Below are positions 45,159-54,342 of a DNA stretch of 64,000 nt, in pieces. The stretch lies in NCBI GenBank assembly GCA_031987605.1, contig DALZZF010000006.1, positions 123,423 to 187,422 of the forward strand, read 5' to 3'. This DNA is from JAFAGO01 sp031987605. GTDB lineage: Bacteria > Bacteroidota > Bacteroidia > Flavobacteriales > Weeksellaceae. Position 1 is the stretch's first letter. Every line of letters begins with the position of its first letter. The position numbers and the translations under genes are program-made. Under the pieces are notes generated by a model. The model had not been told where the DNA came from and did not search any database. It saw only the letters and a program-made list of their open reading frames with translations.

Positions 45159-46745
45159 TTAAAGTGCAATTGTGCGTTCTATATGGATCTGTTCCAAAAA
45201 CTTTTCATCATGAGAAACAACGATTAAAGTTCCTTGATATTCGTTGATTGCTGTTGTTAAAATTTCCACATTTTGAAGGTCCAAATTGTTGGTCGGCTCG
45301 TCTAATATTATAATATCCGGCGCTTTGCTGTTCATTGTTAAACCACAAAGCAATAGGCGCATTCTTTCGCCACCGCTCAAAGAATGGCAAGGTTTGTCCC
45401 AGTTTTCTTTGGAAAATAAAAATCGGTTGAGCCGAATTTTTATTTCGTGTTCCTGCAATGCTGAAGTATTGAATTGTTGAGCCTGTTGGTAAACATTCAG
45501 ATTGTTGTTAAGCAAAGAATAATCCTGGTCAATATAAACCGCTCTGTGATCTGCTCTGTAAATTGTTCCGGTTTGGGGTTTAAGATTCCCTAGAATAAGT
45601 TTGATTAAGGTTGTTTTTCCGGATCCATTTTTTCCTTTTAATGCAATTCGTTCGCCGCTTGTAATTTGAAAATTCAAGTGGTTTTGCCAAAGAGGATTGT
45701 GGTTATATTTGAAATTAATATCAGTTGCTGTAAACAAAATTTTTCCTTTGTGTAATACTGAACTGTCCAGCCCGAATTTCATTTTATCGATGTCTGGCAA
45801 CGAAGAGCGAAGTGATTGTAAATCTTGCGAAATGCCACCAATTTTTTCTGCATGAACCGTTTTGAGCTTTGAGGTACTGTTTTCCGCACTATTTCTCAAA
45901 GTGTTTATCATAATTCGGGCAACACCGGATTTTTCCTGTTTGCTCTTTCCGCGGCTGTCCAGTTTTTGTTGTCGTTCCAGGGTTTCCCGTTCTTTTTCTT
46001 TGGCTTTTCGTAATGCTTTTTCTTTACTTTGAATATCCTGATTCAGCGCATTATTTTCAATTTGTTTTTGCGTTTTGTAGAATTCAAAATTGCCACTATA
46101 TATTTTAATTCCATGTTTACTCAATTCACAAACCGTGTCCAAAAGATTGAGCAATTTTCTGTCGTGGCTTACCACAATTAAAGTGCTTTTTGTGGTTTGA
46201 ATATAATCATATAAAAGTTGTCGGCTTGCGAGATCCAAATGATTGCTTGGCTCGTCCAGCAAAATCAGTTCAGGCTGATGAATGGAAATTCCCGCCAGAA
46301 AAACTTTTGTTTTTTGTCCACCGCTTAATGTTTCCATTTTTTGCGATAGATCCAAACCTGTGAGTTGCCAGTCTTGTAAAGCGTTATTGCAGCGTTCTTC
46401 AATGGTCCAGTCGTCATTAAGCACACTGAAGTTTTCTTCGGTTGTATTTCCTTTTAAAATTTCTTTTAAAGCGTTCAGTTTTTTGTCAATTTTCAGTGCT
46501 TCTGCAATGGTTAAATGATTGAACTGCCCGAAAATTTGTGGAACAAAATACGGATCGGATTCAACAATAATTTGTCCGTTTGATGGTTGTAATTCTTTAG
46601 CAATAAGTTTGAGCAAAGTAGATTTTCCTGCTCCGTTGTTTCCGATTAATGCAATTTTTTCGTGATGATTTACGGTCAGATTAATGTTGCTGAACAGTAA
46701 ATTTTTGTTGGGATGTGTATATGAAATGTTTTGTAGAGTAACCAT
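45159..46745 (-). CDS. ABC-F family ATPase
   Basis: About 528 residues with two ABC domains and no membrane part. Walker A GNNGAGKST with signature LSGGQKTK and Walker B LILLDEPSNHLD; then a charged linker (about 235-310, rich in Lys/Glu/Arg) and a second domain with GKNGSGKTT, LSGGERMR and IIILDEPTNNLD. ABC-F proteins act on ribosomes; some give antibiotic protection, but no specific match to a resistance type is claimed. The ATG at 46745 starts the typical MVTLQNISY. Confidence 0.88.
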   Translation of the reverse strand: MVTLQNISYTHPNKNLLFSNINLTVNHHEKIALIGNNGAGKSTLLKLIAKELQPSNGQIIVESDPYFVPQIFGQFNHLTIAEALKIDKKLNALKEILKGNTTEENFSVLNDDWTIEERCNNALQDWQLTGLDLSQKMETLSGGQKTKVFLAGISIHQPELILLDEPSNHLDLASRQLLYDYIQTTKSTLIVVSHDRKLLNLLDTVCELSKHGIKIYSGNFEFYKTQKQIENNALNQDIQSKEKALRKAKEKERETLERQQKLDSRGKSKQEKSGVARIMINTLRNSAENSTSKLKTVHAEKIGGISQDLQSLRSSLPDIDKMKFGLDSSVLHKGKILFTATDINFKYNHNPLWQNHLNFQITSGERIALKGKNGSGKTTLIKLILGNLKPQTGTIYRADHRAVYIDQDYSLLNNNLNVYQQAQQFNTSALQEHEIKIRLNRFLFSKENWDKPCHSLSGGERMRLLLCGLTMNSKAPDIIILDEPTNNLDLQNVEILTTAINEYQGTLIVVSHDEKFLEQIHIERTIAL

Positions 46746-47068
46746 AATTTCTTTCTTTAAAGTAAAACAATTGGGCAACCGTTTTTTGCAGTTACCGTTT
46801 TTGAAGGATGGGAAAGAAATTATTTTTTACATTTCGTTTTTAGCTCAAATTTTTTGTGATTGCAAATTTACAATTTTTAAACAATAATTTTAAGAAATAC
46901 AAAGACATTTCATTTACGAATGTAATACGAAGAAAATTATTTTGTATTACTTTAATTAAGATTTATCGCCCTTGTTTATCTTTATTTAAAGATTTTTTGA
47001 ATGAATTCTTTGCTTCCCTTTGCGTTAATTTTAATGCGTATAATCTGATGTATACCTGAAGAAGGCTT

Positions 47069-47572
47069 TTATCTTGCCAATTCATATTCTTTGAAATGAA
47101 TTCCAGATTTACTTATTCCTTCATGGCATAATGTAAATCCAAATTTTTCAACCAGTTTTATTGAATTAATATTTTCGGCATACATCCCAGCTAAAATCCT
47201 TTTGGTTTTTAGTTTCACAAATGCTTCATGTATTAAATGTTCACAAACTTCACTTCCAAATCCCTGTTTCCAATAATTTTCATCAATCATATAGGCGATT
47301 TCTACTTCCTCAGTTGTTGGTTTATCGGTGTTAAGCAATCCGCATTCTCCAATAATTTGATTGTTAGTTTTTAGTTTAATCAATCGAAAACCAATTTTTG
47401 AATCTGAATGATATTTCAAGTTTTGCCATTTGTCTTTTAACTCATCCAGTTTGTAATCTGATTTTCCACTCAAAATAAATTTCATATTTTCAGATTTATT
47501 GTAAAGTTTTAATAATTCAGGGAAATCTGATTCGGTTATTTCCACAATTTTTAATCTGGCAGTTGTTTTCAT
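47069..47572 (-). CDS. GNAT N-acetyltransferase (RimJ/RimL-like)
   Basis: 167 residues. An acetyltransferase domain of the RimJ/L type: LYNKSENMKFILSG, IIGECGLLNTDKPTTEEVEIAYMIDENYWKQGFGSEV with the acetyl-CoA loop QGFGSE, and INSIKLVEKFGFT. Acceptor unknown. Stands alone. Confidence 0.88.
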   Translation of the reverse strand: MKTTARLKIVEITESDFPELLKLYNKSENMKFILSGKSDYKLDELKDKWQNLKYHSDSKIGFRLIKLKTNNQIIGECGLLNTDKPTTEEVEIAYMIDENYWKQGFGSEVCEHLIHEAFVKLKTKRILAGMYAENINSIKLVEKFGFTLCHEGISKSGIHFKEYELAR

Positions 47573-47993
47573 AATTTTTTTATTGTAGAAAAAGTATTAT
47601 CAACCTTAGTTTATTTTTTTTTACTTCAAATTAATGGGCTAAAGCCCATTCCTATTGAGATTTTTAAGATCTAAAATAATCAAATGAGGTTATGCCTGCA
47701 ACAGAAATTTGAATTTAAATTGCCGTGATTGCTGCAAAAATTTGATAAAACAGAAAATGTATTTTACAAGATCATAAAATAAATATAGACTCTATTTTTT
47801 ACAAAAAGTGTTTAAACATAGGGTTTACATTCTATTAAATACGATTAAAAATACGAACCGCTTTTGTGTCTCGACAAAGAGAGTTCAGATTTCTTCGAAA
47901 TGACAAACCTTATGTTTAAAGGATTTTTGGATTTTCTAAAACATGAAATTATCGTATGACCTGAATGTATTTTATAATAATTTCAAGTTGAAA
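47573..47993. repeat. Intergenic region with two dispersed repeats
   Basis: No gene. ATGGGCT-AA-AGCCCAT (47634-47649) followed by TCCTATTGA resembles the tail of the REP-like family. A second dispersed motif lies at 47871-47908. Confidence 0.45.
47871..47908 (+). repeat. Dispersed intergenic repeat, copy 2
   Basis: TCTCGACAAAGAGA...GATTTCTTCGAAATGACAAA matches the minus strand of 31090-31130. Confidence 0.55.
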
Positions 47994-48629
47994 TTATTTC
48001 AGGATTTTAGTTGAATAAAGTTTATTTGTATTCAAATCTTTAACGATTAAAACATAGTATCCTTTTAACAATATCATTTTTGATAAGTTTACGGGAATAT
48101 TGTTTTGATATACTTTATCAAAAAGCAATTGACCATTGGTGTTTACAATTTTAAGTTCAAAACTTTTTATTTCAGAATTCACTTTTAAAACGGATGATTC
48201 AGAAATCGGATTCGGATAAACAGAAACGGTATTGGAATTAATATTAGGATTTTCAACATGCAATAAATATCCGTTCTCTCTGCATTCAAATCCTGTGACC
48301 GAATTGTTTGCGTTGTTTAGTATTGGATAAATGTCCGAAGTTGCGTCTATACTTACCACTTTTTTGAGAATGGGTGATTGAGCGGATGGAAAGGATTTAA
48401 AAAGCGTTACAATATCAGTATTTAACGTGGATAAATCTTCAGAACTCAAGTTTCCGTAATCGGTAAGATATTCAACGAAATCTGATTTATCAAAATCGCT
48501 TGGTACATCTGCAATGTTTTCAATCGAAGCATAATATTGATAGAGATTCGTTTGTTCTTCGTAGCAATTTAGTTGCGCAAACGAGTAACTAAATAAGAAT
48601 GCAAATACTAAAGTAAAATTTGATTTCAT
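47994..48629 (-). CDS. Secreted protein with T9SS sorting domain
   Basis: 211 residues. Signal peptide (about 1-18, ends SYSFAQ), a small helical middle domain of unknown fold (about 20-130), then a T9SS type A C-terminal domain (about 135-211: VSVYPNPISESSVLKV, IVNTNGQLLFDK, LLKGYYVLIVKD). The last gene before the cassette-like repeats begin. Confidence 0.75.
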   Translation of the reverse strand: MKSNFTLVFAFLFSYSFAQLNCYEEQTNLYQYYASIENIADVPSDFDKSDFVEYLTDYGNLSSEDLSTLNTDIVTLFKSFPSAQSPILKKVVSIDATSDIYPILNNANNSVTGFECRENGYLLHVENPNINSNTVSVYPNPISESSVLKVNSEIKSFELKIVNTNGQLLFDKVYQNNIPVNLSKMILLKGYYVLIVKDLNTNKLYSTKILK

Positions 48630-48668
48630 ATTGTTTTTTTTGTTGGTTTAAAATTACAAATGATGGGA

Positions 48669-48806
48669 AAATTCAATTTCGATCAAGCGAAGCCCATGCT
48701 TTTCCATTGAAATAAAATTACAGAAAAATGCATTATGAAAAGCAAAGGCATGCAAATATTACGAAAATTTTCAATTTGAATTTCTCCGCATTTTACAGGT
48801 TTATTA
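48669..48806 (-). repeat. Decayed attC-like repeat 1
   Basis: Keeps TTCAATTTCGATCAAGCGAA, CATGCTTTTCCATTG, AATAAAATTACA, GAAAAGCAAAGGCA and CTCCGCATTTTACAGG in the same order as intact copies. Both outer boxes are lost. Confidence 0.55.
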
Positions 48807-48808
48807 GT

Positions 48809-49705
48809 TTACTTTATCATACTTTTAATTTTGTCTGAAATACTATCAGCATAGAACTTCGGTCCACAAATGTGGCATTCTTTAATTTCATAAAATTCTT
48901 TTGGCTCATTTGCGTTGGCAAATATTTTTTGACCAAATTCAAAGGGAATTATTGCGTCTTCTGTACTATGAATTATCAAGACAGGTTTTTTATAGCCTTT
49001 AATTGATTTATATGCACTGTATTTTTCACTTACAAGTATTCTGCCAAGAAAACCCACATTTTTTGCCGCTATATCTTTGTGTGATGAAAAAGCTCCTTCC
49101 ATTACCAATCCATCAATATCTGCCTGTCTTTGTTGTGCAACAACGGCTGCCAAATTTCCACCCAAAGACTGTCCATATATAATTAGTTTAGTGTTTTTCA
49201 CGTCATCTCTGCTTTTTAAATAGGTAAGTGCAGAATTTCCATCCAGCAAAACATTATCTCTTGTTGCTTTTCCATCAGAAAATCCAAAACCACTGTAATC
49301 AAATACAAATGCCTGAAATCCGTATTTTAGTAATGGAGTCATTTTGTTGTACTGGCTTCCTACAAAACCGGCATTGCCATGAAAATGAAGTAATGTGATT
49401 GTTGGAGTTATATTTTTTGGTTTGATAAGCCAGCCGTTTAGATTGTTTCCACTTGAACTTTTAAAAACAACACTTTCTATGGTATAATCTTGATTAAGCG
49501 TGTCTTTATTTGAATCCAAAAATGTGGGTTGCAGTGTTTTAGTATTAAAAACAATACGCGTTGTATCTTTATCAGTATTGAAATTGATGTTTATATCTTC
49601 TTGATCTGCTGCTGTTTGCGGTATTTTTGTGGGTTGTAAATAAACTTTATTTAGGCTACAAGCTGTTAGAAATAAAATTGAAAAAATAGGTAAAATATAC
49701 TTCAT
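48809..49705 (-). CDS. Lipoprotein alpha/beta hydrolase
   Basis: About 298 residues. The signal peptide has a lipobox (FLTACSLN, Cys near residue 17). The alpha/beta hydrolase domain has LLHFHGNAGFVGS, FDYSGFGFSDG and the nucleophile in IYGQSLGGN, with a late Asp in HSTEDAIIPF and His in KECHICG. Similar to BEM46/ABHD13-like hydrolases. The start at 49705 places the signal peptide at the N-terminus. It is the first unit of the array. Confidence 0.85.
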   Translation of the reverse strand: MKYILPIFSILFLTACSLNKVYLQPTKIPQTAADQEDININFNTDKDTTRIVFNTKTLQPTFLDSNKDTLNQDYTIESVVFKSSSGNNLNGWLIKPKNITPTITLLHFHGNAGFVGSQYNKMTPLLKYGFQAFVFDYSGFGFSDGKATRDNVLLDGNSALTYLKSRDDVKNTKLIIYGQSLGGNLAAVVAQQRQADIDGLVMEGAFSSHKDIAAKNVGFLGRILVSEKYSAYKSIKGYKKPVLIIHSTEDAIIPFEFGQKIFANANEPKEFYEIKECHICGPKFYADSISDKIKSMIK

Positions 49706-49734
49706 ATTAATTTTGTTTTTTTGCATTCTGATTC

Positions 49735-49797
49735 ATTAAAGAAGTATTGACGAAGTTCGGTCGAATTTCGACCGAACTTCGTCAATACTTCTTTAAT
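49735..49797. repeat. Perfect 31-bp palindrome inside a decayed attC-like repeat
   Basis: Arms 49735-49765 and 49767-49797 are exactly complementary with a single T between. The left arm contains GTATTGACGAAGTTCGG, related to the GTATTGGCGAAGTGCGG inner arm of the intact sites. Confidence 0.9.
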
Positions 49798-49850
49798 AGA
49801 ACTAATTTACAAAAAATGTTGAATTAAACGGCCTTTGTGGCAAAAATTAA
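49735..49850 (-). repeat. Decayed attC-like repeat 2
   Basis: After the palindrome the sequence follows the family interior: CTTCTTTAATAGAACTAATT, ACAAAAAATGTTGAATTAAA, GGCCTTTGTGGCAAAAATTA. The right outer half (CCCCGCATTTTGCC...) is missing. Confidence 0.6.
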
Positions 49851-49862
49851 CAATAAAGTAAA

Positions 49863-49884
49863 ATAGGAATTAAGCCATTCCTAT
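49863..49884. repeat. REP-like hairpin
   Basis: ATAGGAAT-TAAGCC-ATTCCTAT followed by TGATA, related to the 47634-47658 copy. Confidence 0.5.
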
Positions 49885-49912
49885 TGATATTTTTTATTTT
49901 TTGGTTGGTTTT

Positions 49913-50512
49913 TTATTGTGATTTTAGCGTAAATTTTATATCGTTTATTGATTTTAAATTGCATTCACAACTATTTTCTTTGTACTGTATTGTAGATTTC
50001 TTCACCAAAATTGGTTTTTCATATTTCAAATTTTGATTGAATTCAAATGGATGTAAACAATTATATTTAAATGCCGGGAAATAATCAATTTCCGAATCAT
50101 TTATTTCATATTTAAATATTTTATATATTCTTTTCCTTTTTTTATTTGTATAAATTTTTAGCTCTTCAGTGTTTTCATGAGTTGAAATTACATAATCATA
50201 ATGCTTATAATTCATTAATTTGTTTGGATAAAATTTTTCATTCTTACTATATTTTAAATCATATTTTGTTGAATTTGGTATTTCAATCATTTCAAAATAT
50301 ATTTTTCTATTATCTTTCAAATCATAGAGGAATGCAAAATTTTTAAAGGTTTTCAGAAAATAACTACTATCGTTGGTGTTGATGTAGATCACAGATTCAT
50401 TTTTATTTTTATTGAATGTGATGTTGTAAGTGATTTCTTTATTAAAGTCATATAACTTTTGAGCGTTAAATAAATTTATTGAGAATAATAGAAATATAAT
50501 GAATTTCATCAT
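49913..50512 (-). CDS. Hypothetical secreted protein
   Basis: 199 residues with a signal peptide ending near FNAQK (residue 18). Rich in Lys, Asn, Tyr and Ile, with beta-strand-like segments and three Cys near the C-terminus (NCLHPFEF and SCECNL). No domain recognised. Array cargo, about 90 bp downstream of the next gene on the same strand. Confidence 0.6.
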   Translation of the reverse strand: MMKFIIFLLFSINLFNAQKLYDFNKEITYNITFNKNKNESVIYINTNDSSYFLKTFKNFAFLYDLKDNRKIYFEMIEIPNSTKYDLKYSKNEKFYPNKLMNYKHYDYVISTHENTEELKIYTNKKRKRIYKIFKYEINDSEIDYFPAFKYNCLHPFEFNQNLKYEKPILVKKSTIQYKENSCECNLKSINDIKFTLKSQ

Positions 50513-50605
50513 TGAAAGAGTGGTTTTATAATTTTCTTTGAGAGGAAAATGAATTCTTAAAAATGCTTTAAAACTGAAAGAGAAGTAAATATGAAGGATG
50601 CTTTT

Positions 50606-51214
50606 TCATTTCACTTGTTTTTTGAAGTTACTAAAAATTTTTGCATAGGTTTGTTTTAATTGAGACATTTCTGAAGGATACATTGAAGAATCATCTACTT
50701 TTTCCAAGATTGAAACAGCTTCGTTTGAATAAATTTTCTTTTGAGTATCCAAATTATATAAATCAAAAATTAGATGATACTCTCTATAATATTTCATGTT
50801 TTTATAATCAATTATCTGTATTGTTTTGGGTTTAGTAATATTGGTATCTGTTGATAAAAAGCGTAAAAAAATTATGTAATTTAAATCTGGATTGGCAATT
50901 TTTATATTTTTCAATAAAGTGATATCTATTGTTTGGAGAAAAATGTAATTATCGAAAAAATCATTTTTAAAGTTTAAAACCAATTTATCCCCAAATAAAC
51001 GCCGAAAATCAGTATTAATTTTTTCATCAAAATCACTTTCATAAGAGGATGTGTTGTTTTTTATGAGAAGAATTTTTCCTTCAATTTTTTCACCAATAGG
51101 ATGTTGTATGGAATGATCTTTTAAAAAATAATTTGCAGAAGTATAACACGAGTTTAAGGAAATAAAACTAAAAATTAGAATAAAAAATAACGACGTTTTG
51201 GAAATAATTTTCAT
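50606..51214 (-). CDS. Hypothetical lipoprotein
   Basis: 202 residues. Signal peptide with lipobox (ISLNSCYTS, Cys near residue 23), then an alpha/beta region with alternating strands (NYIIFLRFLS, YYREYHLIFDLYNL) and a C-terminal helix. No domain recognised; somewhat reminiscent of periplasmic lipoproteins of the DUF4136/CsgG-like kind, but not assignable. Array cargo. Confidence 0.6.
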   Translation of the reverse strand: MKIISKTSLFFILIFSFISLNSCYTSANYFLKDHSIQHPIGEKIEGKILLIKNNTSSYESDFDEKINTDFRRLFGDKLVLNFKNDFFDNYIFLQTIDITLLKNIKIANPDLNYIIFLRFLSTDTNITKPKTIQIIDYKNMKYYREYHLIFDLYNLDTQKKIYSNEAVSILEKVDDSSMYPSEMSQLKQTYAKIFSNFKKQVK

Positions 51215-51254
51215 CTATTTTGAGGTATAAAAATATAACTAATGTAAAAATTGA

Positions 51255-51345
51255 ATAAAAAAATGCAATTTCGACTGAACTTAGTCAACGTTTTTTAATG
51301 GAACTAACTTACAAAAATCTTCGGGATTGAAAAATCTTTTTTTGC
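51255..51345 (-). repeat. Decayed attC-like repeat 3
   Basis: Keeps CGACTGAACTTAGTCAACG (a variant of the arm in repeat 2), TTTTTTAATGGAACTAACTT and ACAAAAATCTTCGGGATTGA. Outer boxes are gone. Confidence 0.5.
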
Positions 51346-51415
51346 TTCATTTATTGATGTTTTTTATTTCCATAATAGGCTCATATTGAGCGGTGTGAGT
51401 ATATTGTAATTGCTT

Positions 51416-53764
51416 TTATATTCTATTCGTTGTTTCGTTTATTTGTTTCTCTTTATATTCCGAATCGGAAACTTTTCCAAAATTATATTTAATTCCAACA
51501 GAAAAAGTGGGAGTGTTTCCGTAAAAACTTCCTTTAGTAATGATTTTGTCGTAAGTCAGTTTTTGAATAAAATTGTTCTGCTTAAAAATATCGTTATATC
51601 GCAATGTGAAATCAAAATTTGAAATGGACTTTGTTAAGCCCAAATTTACGATTATCATTTCGTTGTATTCATAAAGTCCTTGTGTTCTTTTGGTAATCCA
51701 ATAACCATCAAGAAGAAAATTAATGCCTTTTCCTAATTTTACAGTATTGTTGGTATAAAAATACAAATAGGGTGTAGACTTTTTAACAACGGCAAGAGAA
51801 TCTTCTGTTTTGGAATAATTAACAGATAAACTATTCTGCGAGGTTAAAAATTTGTATTCAAAAGGAACATCCAAACCTAAACTTGTCCCGGTTTCTTTAT
51901 CAAAATTTAAGGTGGTAAATTTTGAAATATTTTTAATTTCATCATATACAAGACTGAAACCCATTGGATTTTTACTTTGATAAACGGAAGCATTTAAAGC
52001 CCATTTTTTAAGGTTGGCAGTTGCAGAAATGGTATGCGTATACGTTGGCAATAGAGTAGGATTTCCCTCATATTCTACATATGGACTGCTGTATAAAGCT
52101 CCCGAAGCCAAATCTCCATAACTTGGTCTGTCAATACTTCGGTTGAAATTTAATGTATACACGTAGTCTTTGTTTTGTTTGAAAGACAGTTCTGCACTTG
52201 GAAACCAATCCACATTATTTCTTTTGATATTTGTTTCGTTCAGAATTTGGTTAAAACCATTGGCAGAAGTGGCTTCCATTCTTAGTCCACCTTTGAAACT
52301 GAATTTTTCTTTTTCACCCGAAAATTCCGCGTAAGTTGCCCAATTTTCCTCATTAAAAAGATAGTGGAAATATTCCGGTGGATTTATATTTTTGAAATCT
52401 GTAAAATTATTGGTGATGGCTTCTGCTGCTACAAAACTTGCTCCAAAACCTAATTGATATTCTGTTTTTAGTTTTTTCTCCACATCTATTCTTCCCGAAA
52501 AAGCATTTACGGCATACCTTTGTTTTCTATATTGATTGAAAATATAGCCCGCATCATCAATATTATTATAAAAATCAAAATCAACATTATTGCTTTCACG
52601 AGTAAATTGTAAACCGGTGAAAATATTGGCATTAATAGATTTTAATTGCTTGTTGTAGTTGAAGATGGAGTTGATTGTCGCTCGTTTTCTGTCTTGCTGA
52701 TTAAGGGTTAATATTCGTTTTTTTATGCCGTTTTCTTCGTAATTGGTTACCGTATTATTATCTCCTTTGTCGGGTCTTACATTTGCATTAATGGCAAAAG
52801 TTAAATAATCTCCATTATTCAAATCTTGATAGAGACTGGTTCCTAAAATGATTTGAGGTCGATTGGTGACGGATTTAATGATATAATCGGAGTTGATATT
52901 TTTACTCGGAACCGAATAGTCAAATCCGTTGCTTTCCCAATGTTGAATCTGGTTGTATGCCGCGTTTAACTTCCATTCTGTTTTGTTTTTTTTCTGCTGA
53001 AAATTAACAGAAAAATTATTGCTGAAACGTTTATTAAAAACAGCATTTTCGTTGAATGTAATTCGGTATCCTTCTTTTTTGCTGTTTTTCAAAATCACTT
53101 TGATGATGGCTTTCCCTTCCGCTTCATATTTTGCCGATGGGTTTCGGATAATTTCGACAGATTTTATATCATCAATGGAAAGCGAACTTAATGTGTTGAA
53201 ATCAACTCGTTGATTATCAATATATAAAAGTGGAGTGCCTTTCCCAATCATCGACAAACCTTCTCCGTTTGCATCTATTGTCACAAAAGGCAATTTTGAC
53301 AACAAATCTGTTGATGTTGAGAGTTTATTCAGTGGAGAATTTGCAACGTCAATATTGATATTTCCGTTTTGAACCTGAAATATTTTTTTTCTGGTTTTAA
53401 TTTGCACTTCCTGAATGGCGGACGTGTTTTCTTTCAGAATTATTTTAAAATATTTATCATCAGAAAGTTGGAATACGGGTTCTTTTTCCTCGGAATATTC
53501 ATTTACAATTTGCAAATAATATTGTTGCGGCTGTAAATTGGAAAATTCAAAATAGCCATTTTGAGCAATCGTAGTTTTAACTATTTCATTTTGAGCGTTG
53601 TATAAATAGATTTCCGCATTTTCTATTTTTTCCTCTTTGGAATTGAATACGTTTCCTTTAATTTTCAAATTGTTTTGTTGAGCAAAAAGACTGTTGCTAA
53701 ATAATAAGATAAAAAGTATGGAAAATTTTAAGATGATTAAAGATCCTAATTTCGATTTGTTCAT
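51416..53764 (-). CDS. Outer-membrane beta-barrel protein with N-terminal carboxypeptidase-D-like domain
   Basis: About 782 residues. Signal peptide (ends NSLFAQQ), a CarboxypepD_reg-like domain (about 25-105: KIKGNVFNSKEEKIENAEIY), a TonB-plug-like region with LSIDDIKSVEIIRNPSAKYEAEGKAII, and a long barrel (about 220-780) of the outer-membrane beta-barrel family (PF14905). No TonB box or SusD partner gene nearby. Probably a transporter or receptor in the outer membrane. Largest protein in the array, 2.3 kb. Start 53764 follows from the signal peptide. Confidence 0.88.
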   Translation of the reverse strand: MNKSKLGSLIILKFSILFILLFSNSLFAQQNNLKIKGNVFNSKEEKIENAEIYLYNAQNEIVKTTIAQNGYFEFSNLQPQQYYLQIVNEYSEEKEPVFQLSDDKYFKIILKENTSAIQEVQIKTRKKIFQVQNGNINIDVANSPLNKLSTSTDLLSKLPFVTIDANGEGLSMIGKGTPLLYIDNQRVDFNTLSSLSIDDIKSVEIIRNPSAKYEAEGKAIIKVILKNSKKEGYRITFNENAVFNKRFSNNFSVNFQQKKNKTEWKLNAAYNQIQHWESNGFDYSVPSKNINSDYIIKSVTNRPQIILGTSLYQDLNNGDYLTFAINANVRPDKGDNNTVTNYEENGIKKRILTLNQQDRKRATINSIFNYNKQLKSINANIFTGLQFTRESNNVDFDFYNNIDDAGYIFNQYRKQRYAVNAFSGRIDVEKKLKTEYQLGFGASFVAAEAITNNFTDFKNINPPEYFHYLFNEENWATYAEFSGEKEKFSFKGGLRMEATSANGFNQILNETNIKRNNVDWFPSAELSFKQNKDYVYTLNFNRSIDRPSYGDLASGALYSSPYVEYEGNPTLLPTYTHTISATANLKKWALNASVYQSKNPMGFSLVYDEIKNISKFTTLNFDKETGTSLGLDVPFEYKFLTSQNSLSVNYSKTEDSLAVVKKSTPYLYFYTNNTVKLGKGINFLLDGYWITKRTQGLYEYNEMIIVNLGLTKSISNFDFTLRYNDIFKQNNFIQKLTYDKIITKGSFYGNTPTFSVGIKYNFGKVSDSEYKEKQINETTNRI

Positions 53765-53820
53765 AAAAATGTCTATTTCAAATTGTGACAATTCAAACTA
53801 TTAAATTATTACATTCGTTT

Positions 53821-53945
53821 GCATTTTTTTTAAGTGAAGATCATAATTTTTCTTGGAACTAACTTACAAAAACAGTTGTTTTGAAAAGCAATTAGGGAAA
53901 AAAAATGCAAGCGTAGAAACTTGCATTTTATTAATAGTATTTAGG
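53821..53945 (-). repeat. Decayed attC-like repeat 4
   Basis: Keeps CTTGGAACTAACTTACAAAA, TGTTTTGAAAAGCAATTAGG and TTGCATTTTATTAATAGTAT, the last a decayed form of the CGCATTTTGCCAATACTAT right arm. Confidence 0.55.
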
Positions 53946-53968
53946 GCCTGTGAATAAATAATAGGATT

Positions 53969-54193
53969 TTATTTTTTTATTATTTTTATTGATTTTGAAT
54001 GACCATTGGTATCTATAATATTTGCAATATATAATCCATTTTCTAAATTCCCCAAGAAAATTTTATTATCATGAAGTTTCAAACCATTGATTATTCTCCC
54101 CGTTAAGTCTGAAATCACTACATTTTTAATATTATTTTTGCTATTGATGTATATATAATCTGTTGTTGGGTTTATTTTTATTGAATGTTCAAG
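53969..54193 (-). pseudogene. Orphan T9SS C-terminal sorting domain
   Basis: A 74-codon frame ending in TAA encodes only a type IX sorting domain (KINPTTDYIYINSK, ISDLTGRIINGLKL, LENGLYIANI). Two stop codons lie directly upstream in frame, and no signal peptide or cargo domain is present. The 5' side abuts a decayed attC-like repeat starting at about 54199, so a deletion probably removed the rest of the gene. Confidence 0.8.
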
Positions 54194-54198
54194 TTCTT

Positions 54199-54337
54199 AC
54201 TAAACAGAGCCTATATTTTTTCCATAAAATAAATTTGAATAAAAACTATGAAATGGAAATTTAGGGGTGGCTAAAAGTGCAAGATTTTTTAATTTCAGAC
54301 TTAACCCCGCATCTTGCTAGTACTATGTTAGCCGCAG
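54199..54337 (-). repeat. Half-decayed attC-like repeat 5
   Basis: The left part is degraded (TAAACAGAGCCTATATTTTT, then ATAAAATAAATTTGAATAAA). The right arm is good: CCCCGCATCTTGCTAGTACT followed by the box GTTAGCCGCAG (54327-54337). Confidence 0.7.
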
Positions 54338-54342
54338 TTTCT

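Noticed and set aside
45159..46745. Specific antibiotic-resistance assignment for the ABC-F protein
   Set aside because: The ABC-F layout is clear, but I see no feature that separates a resistance factor from a housekeeping one.
46779..47068. A further decayed attC-like repeat in the ABC-F/GNAT gap
   Set aside because: Only a vague AT-rich similarity (GCAAATTTACAATTTT); no arm or box is recognisable.
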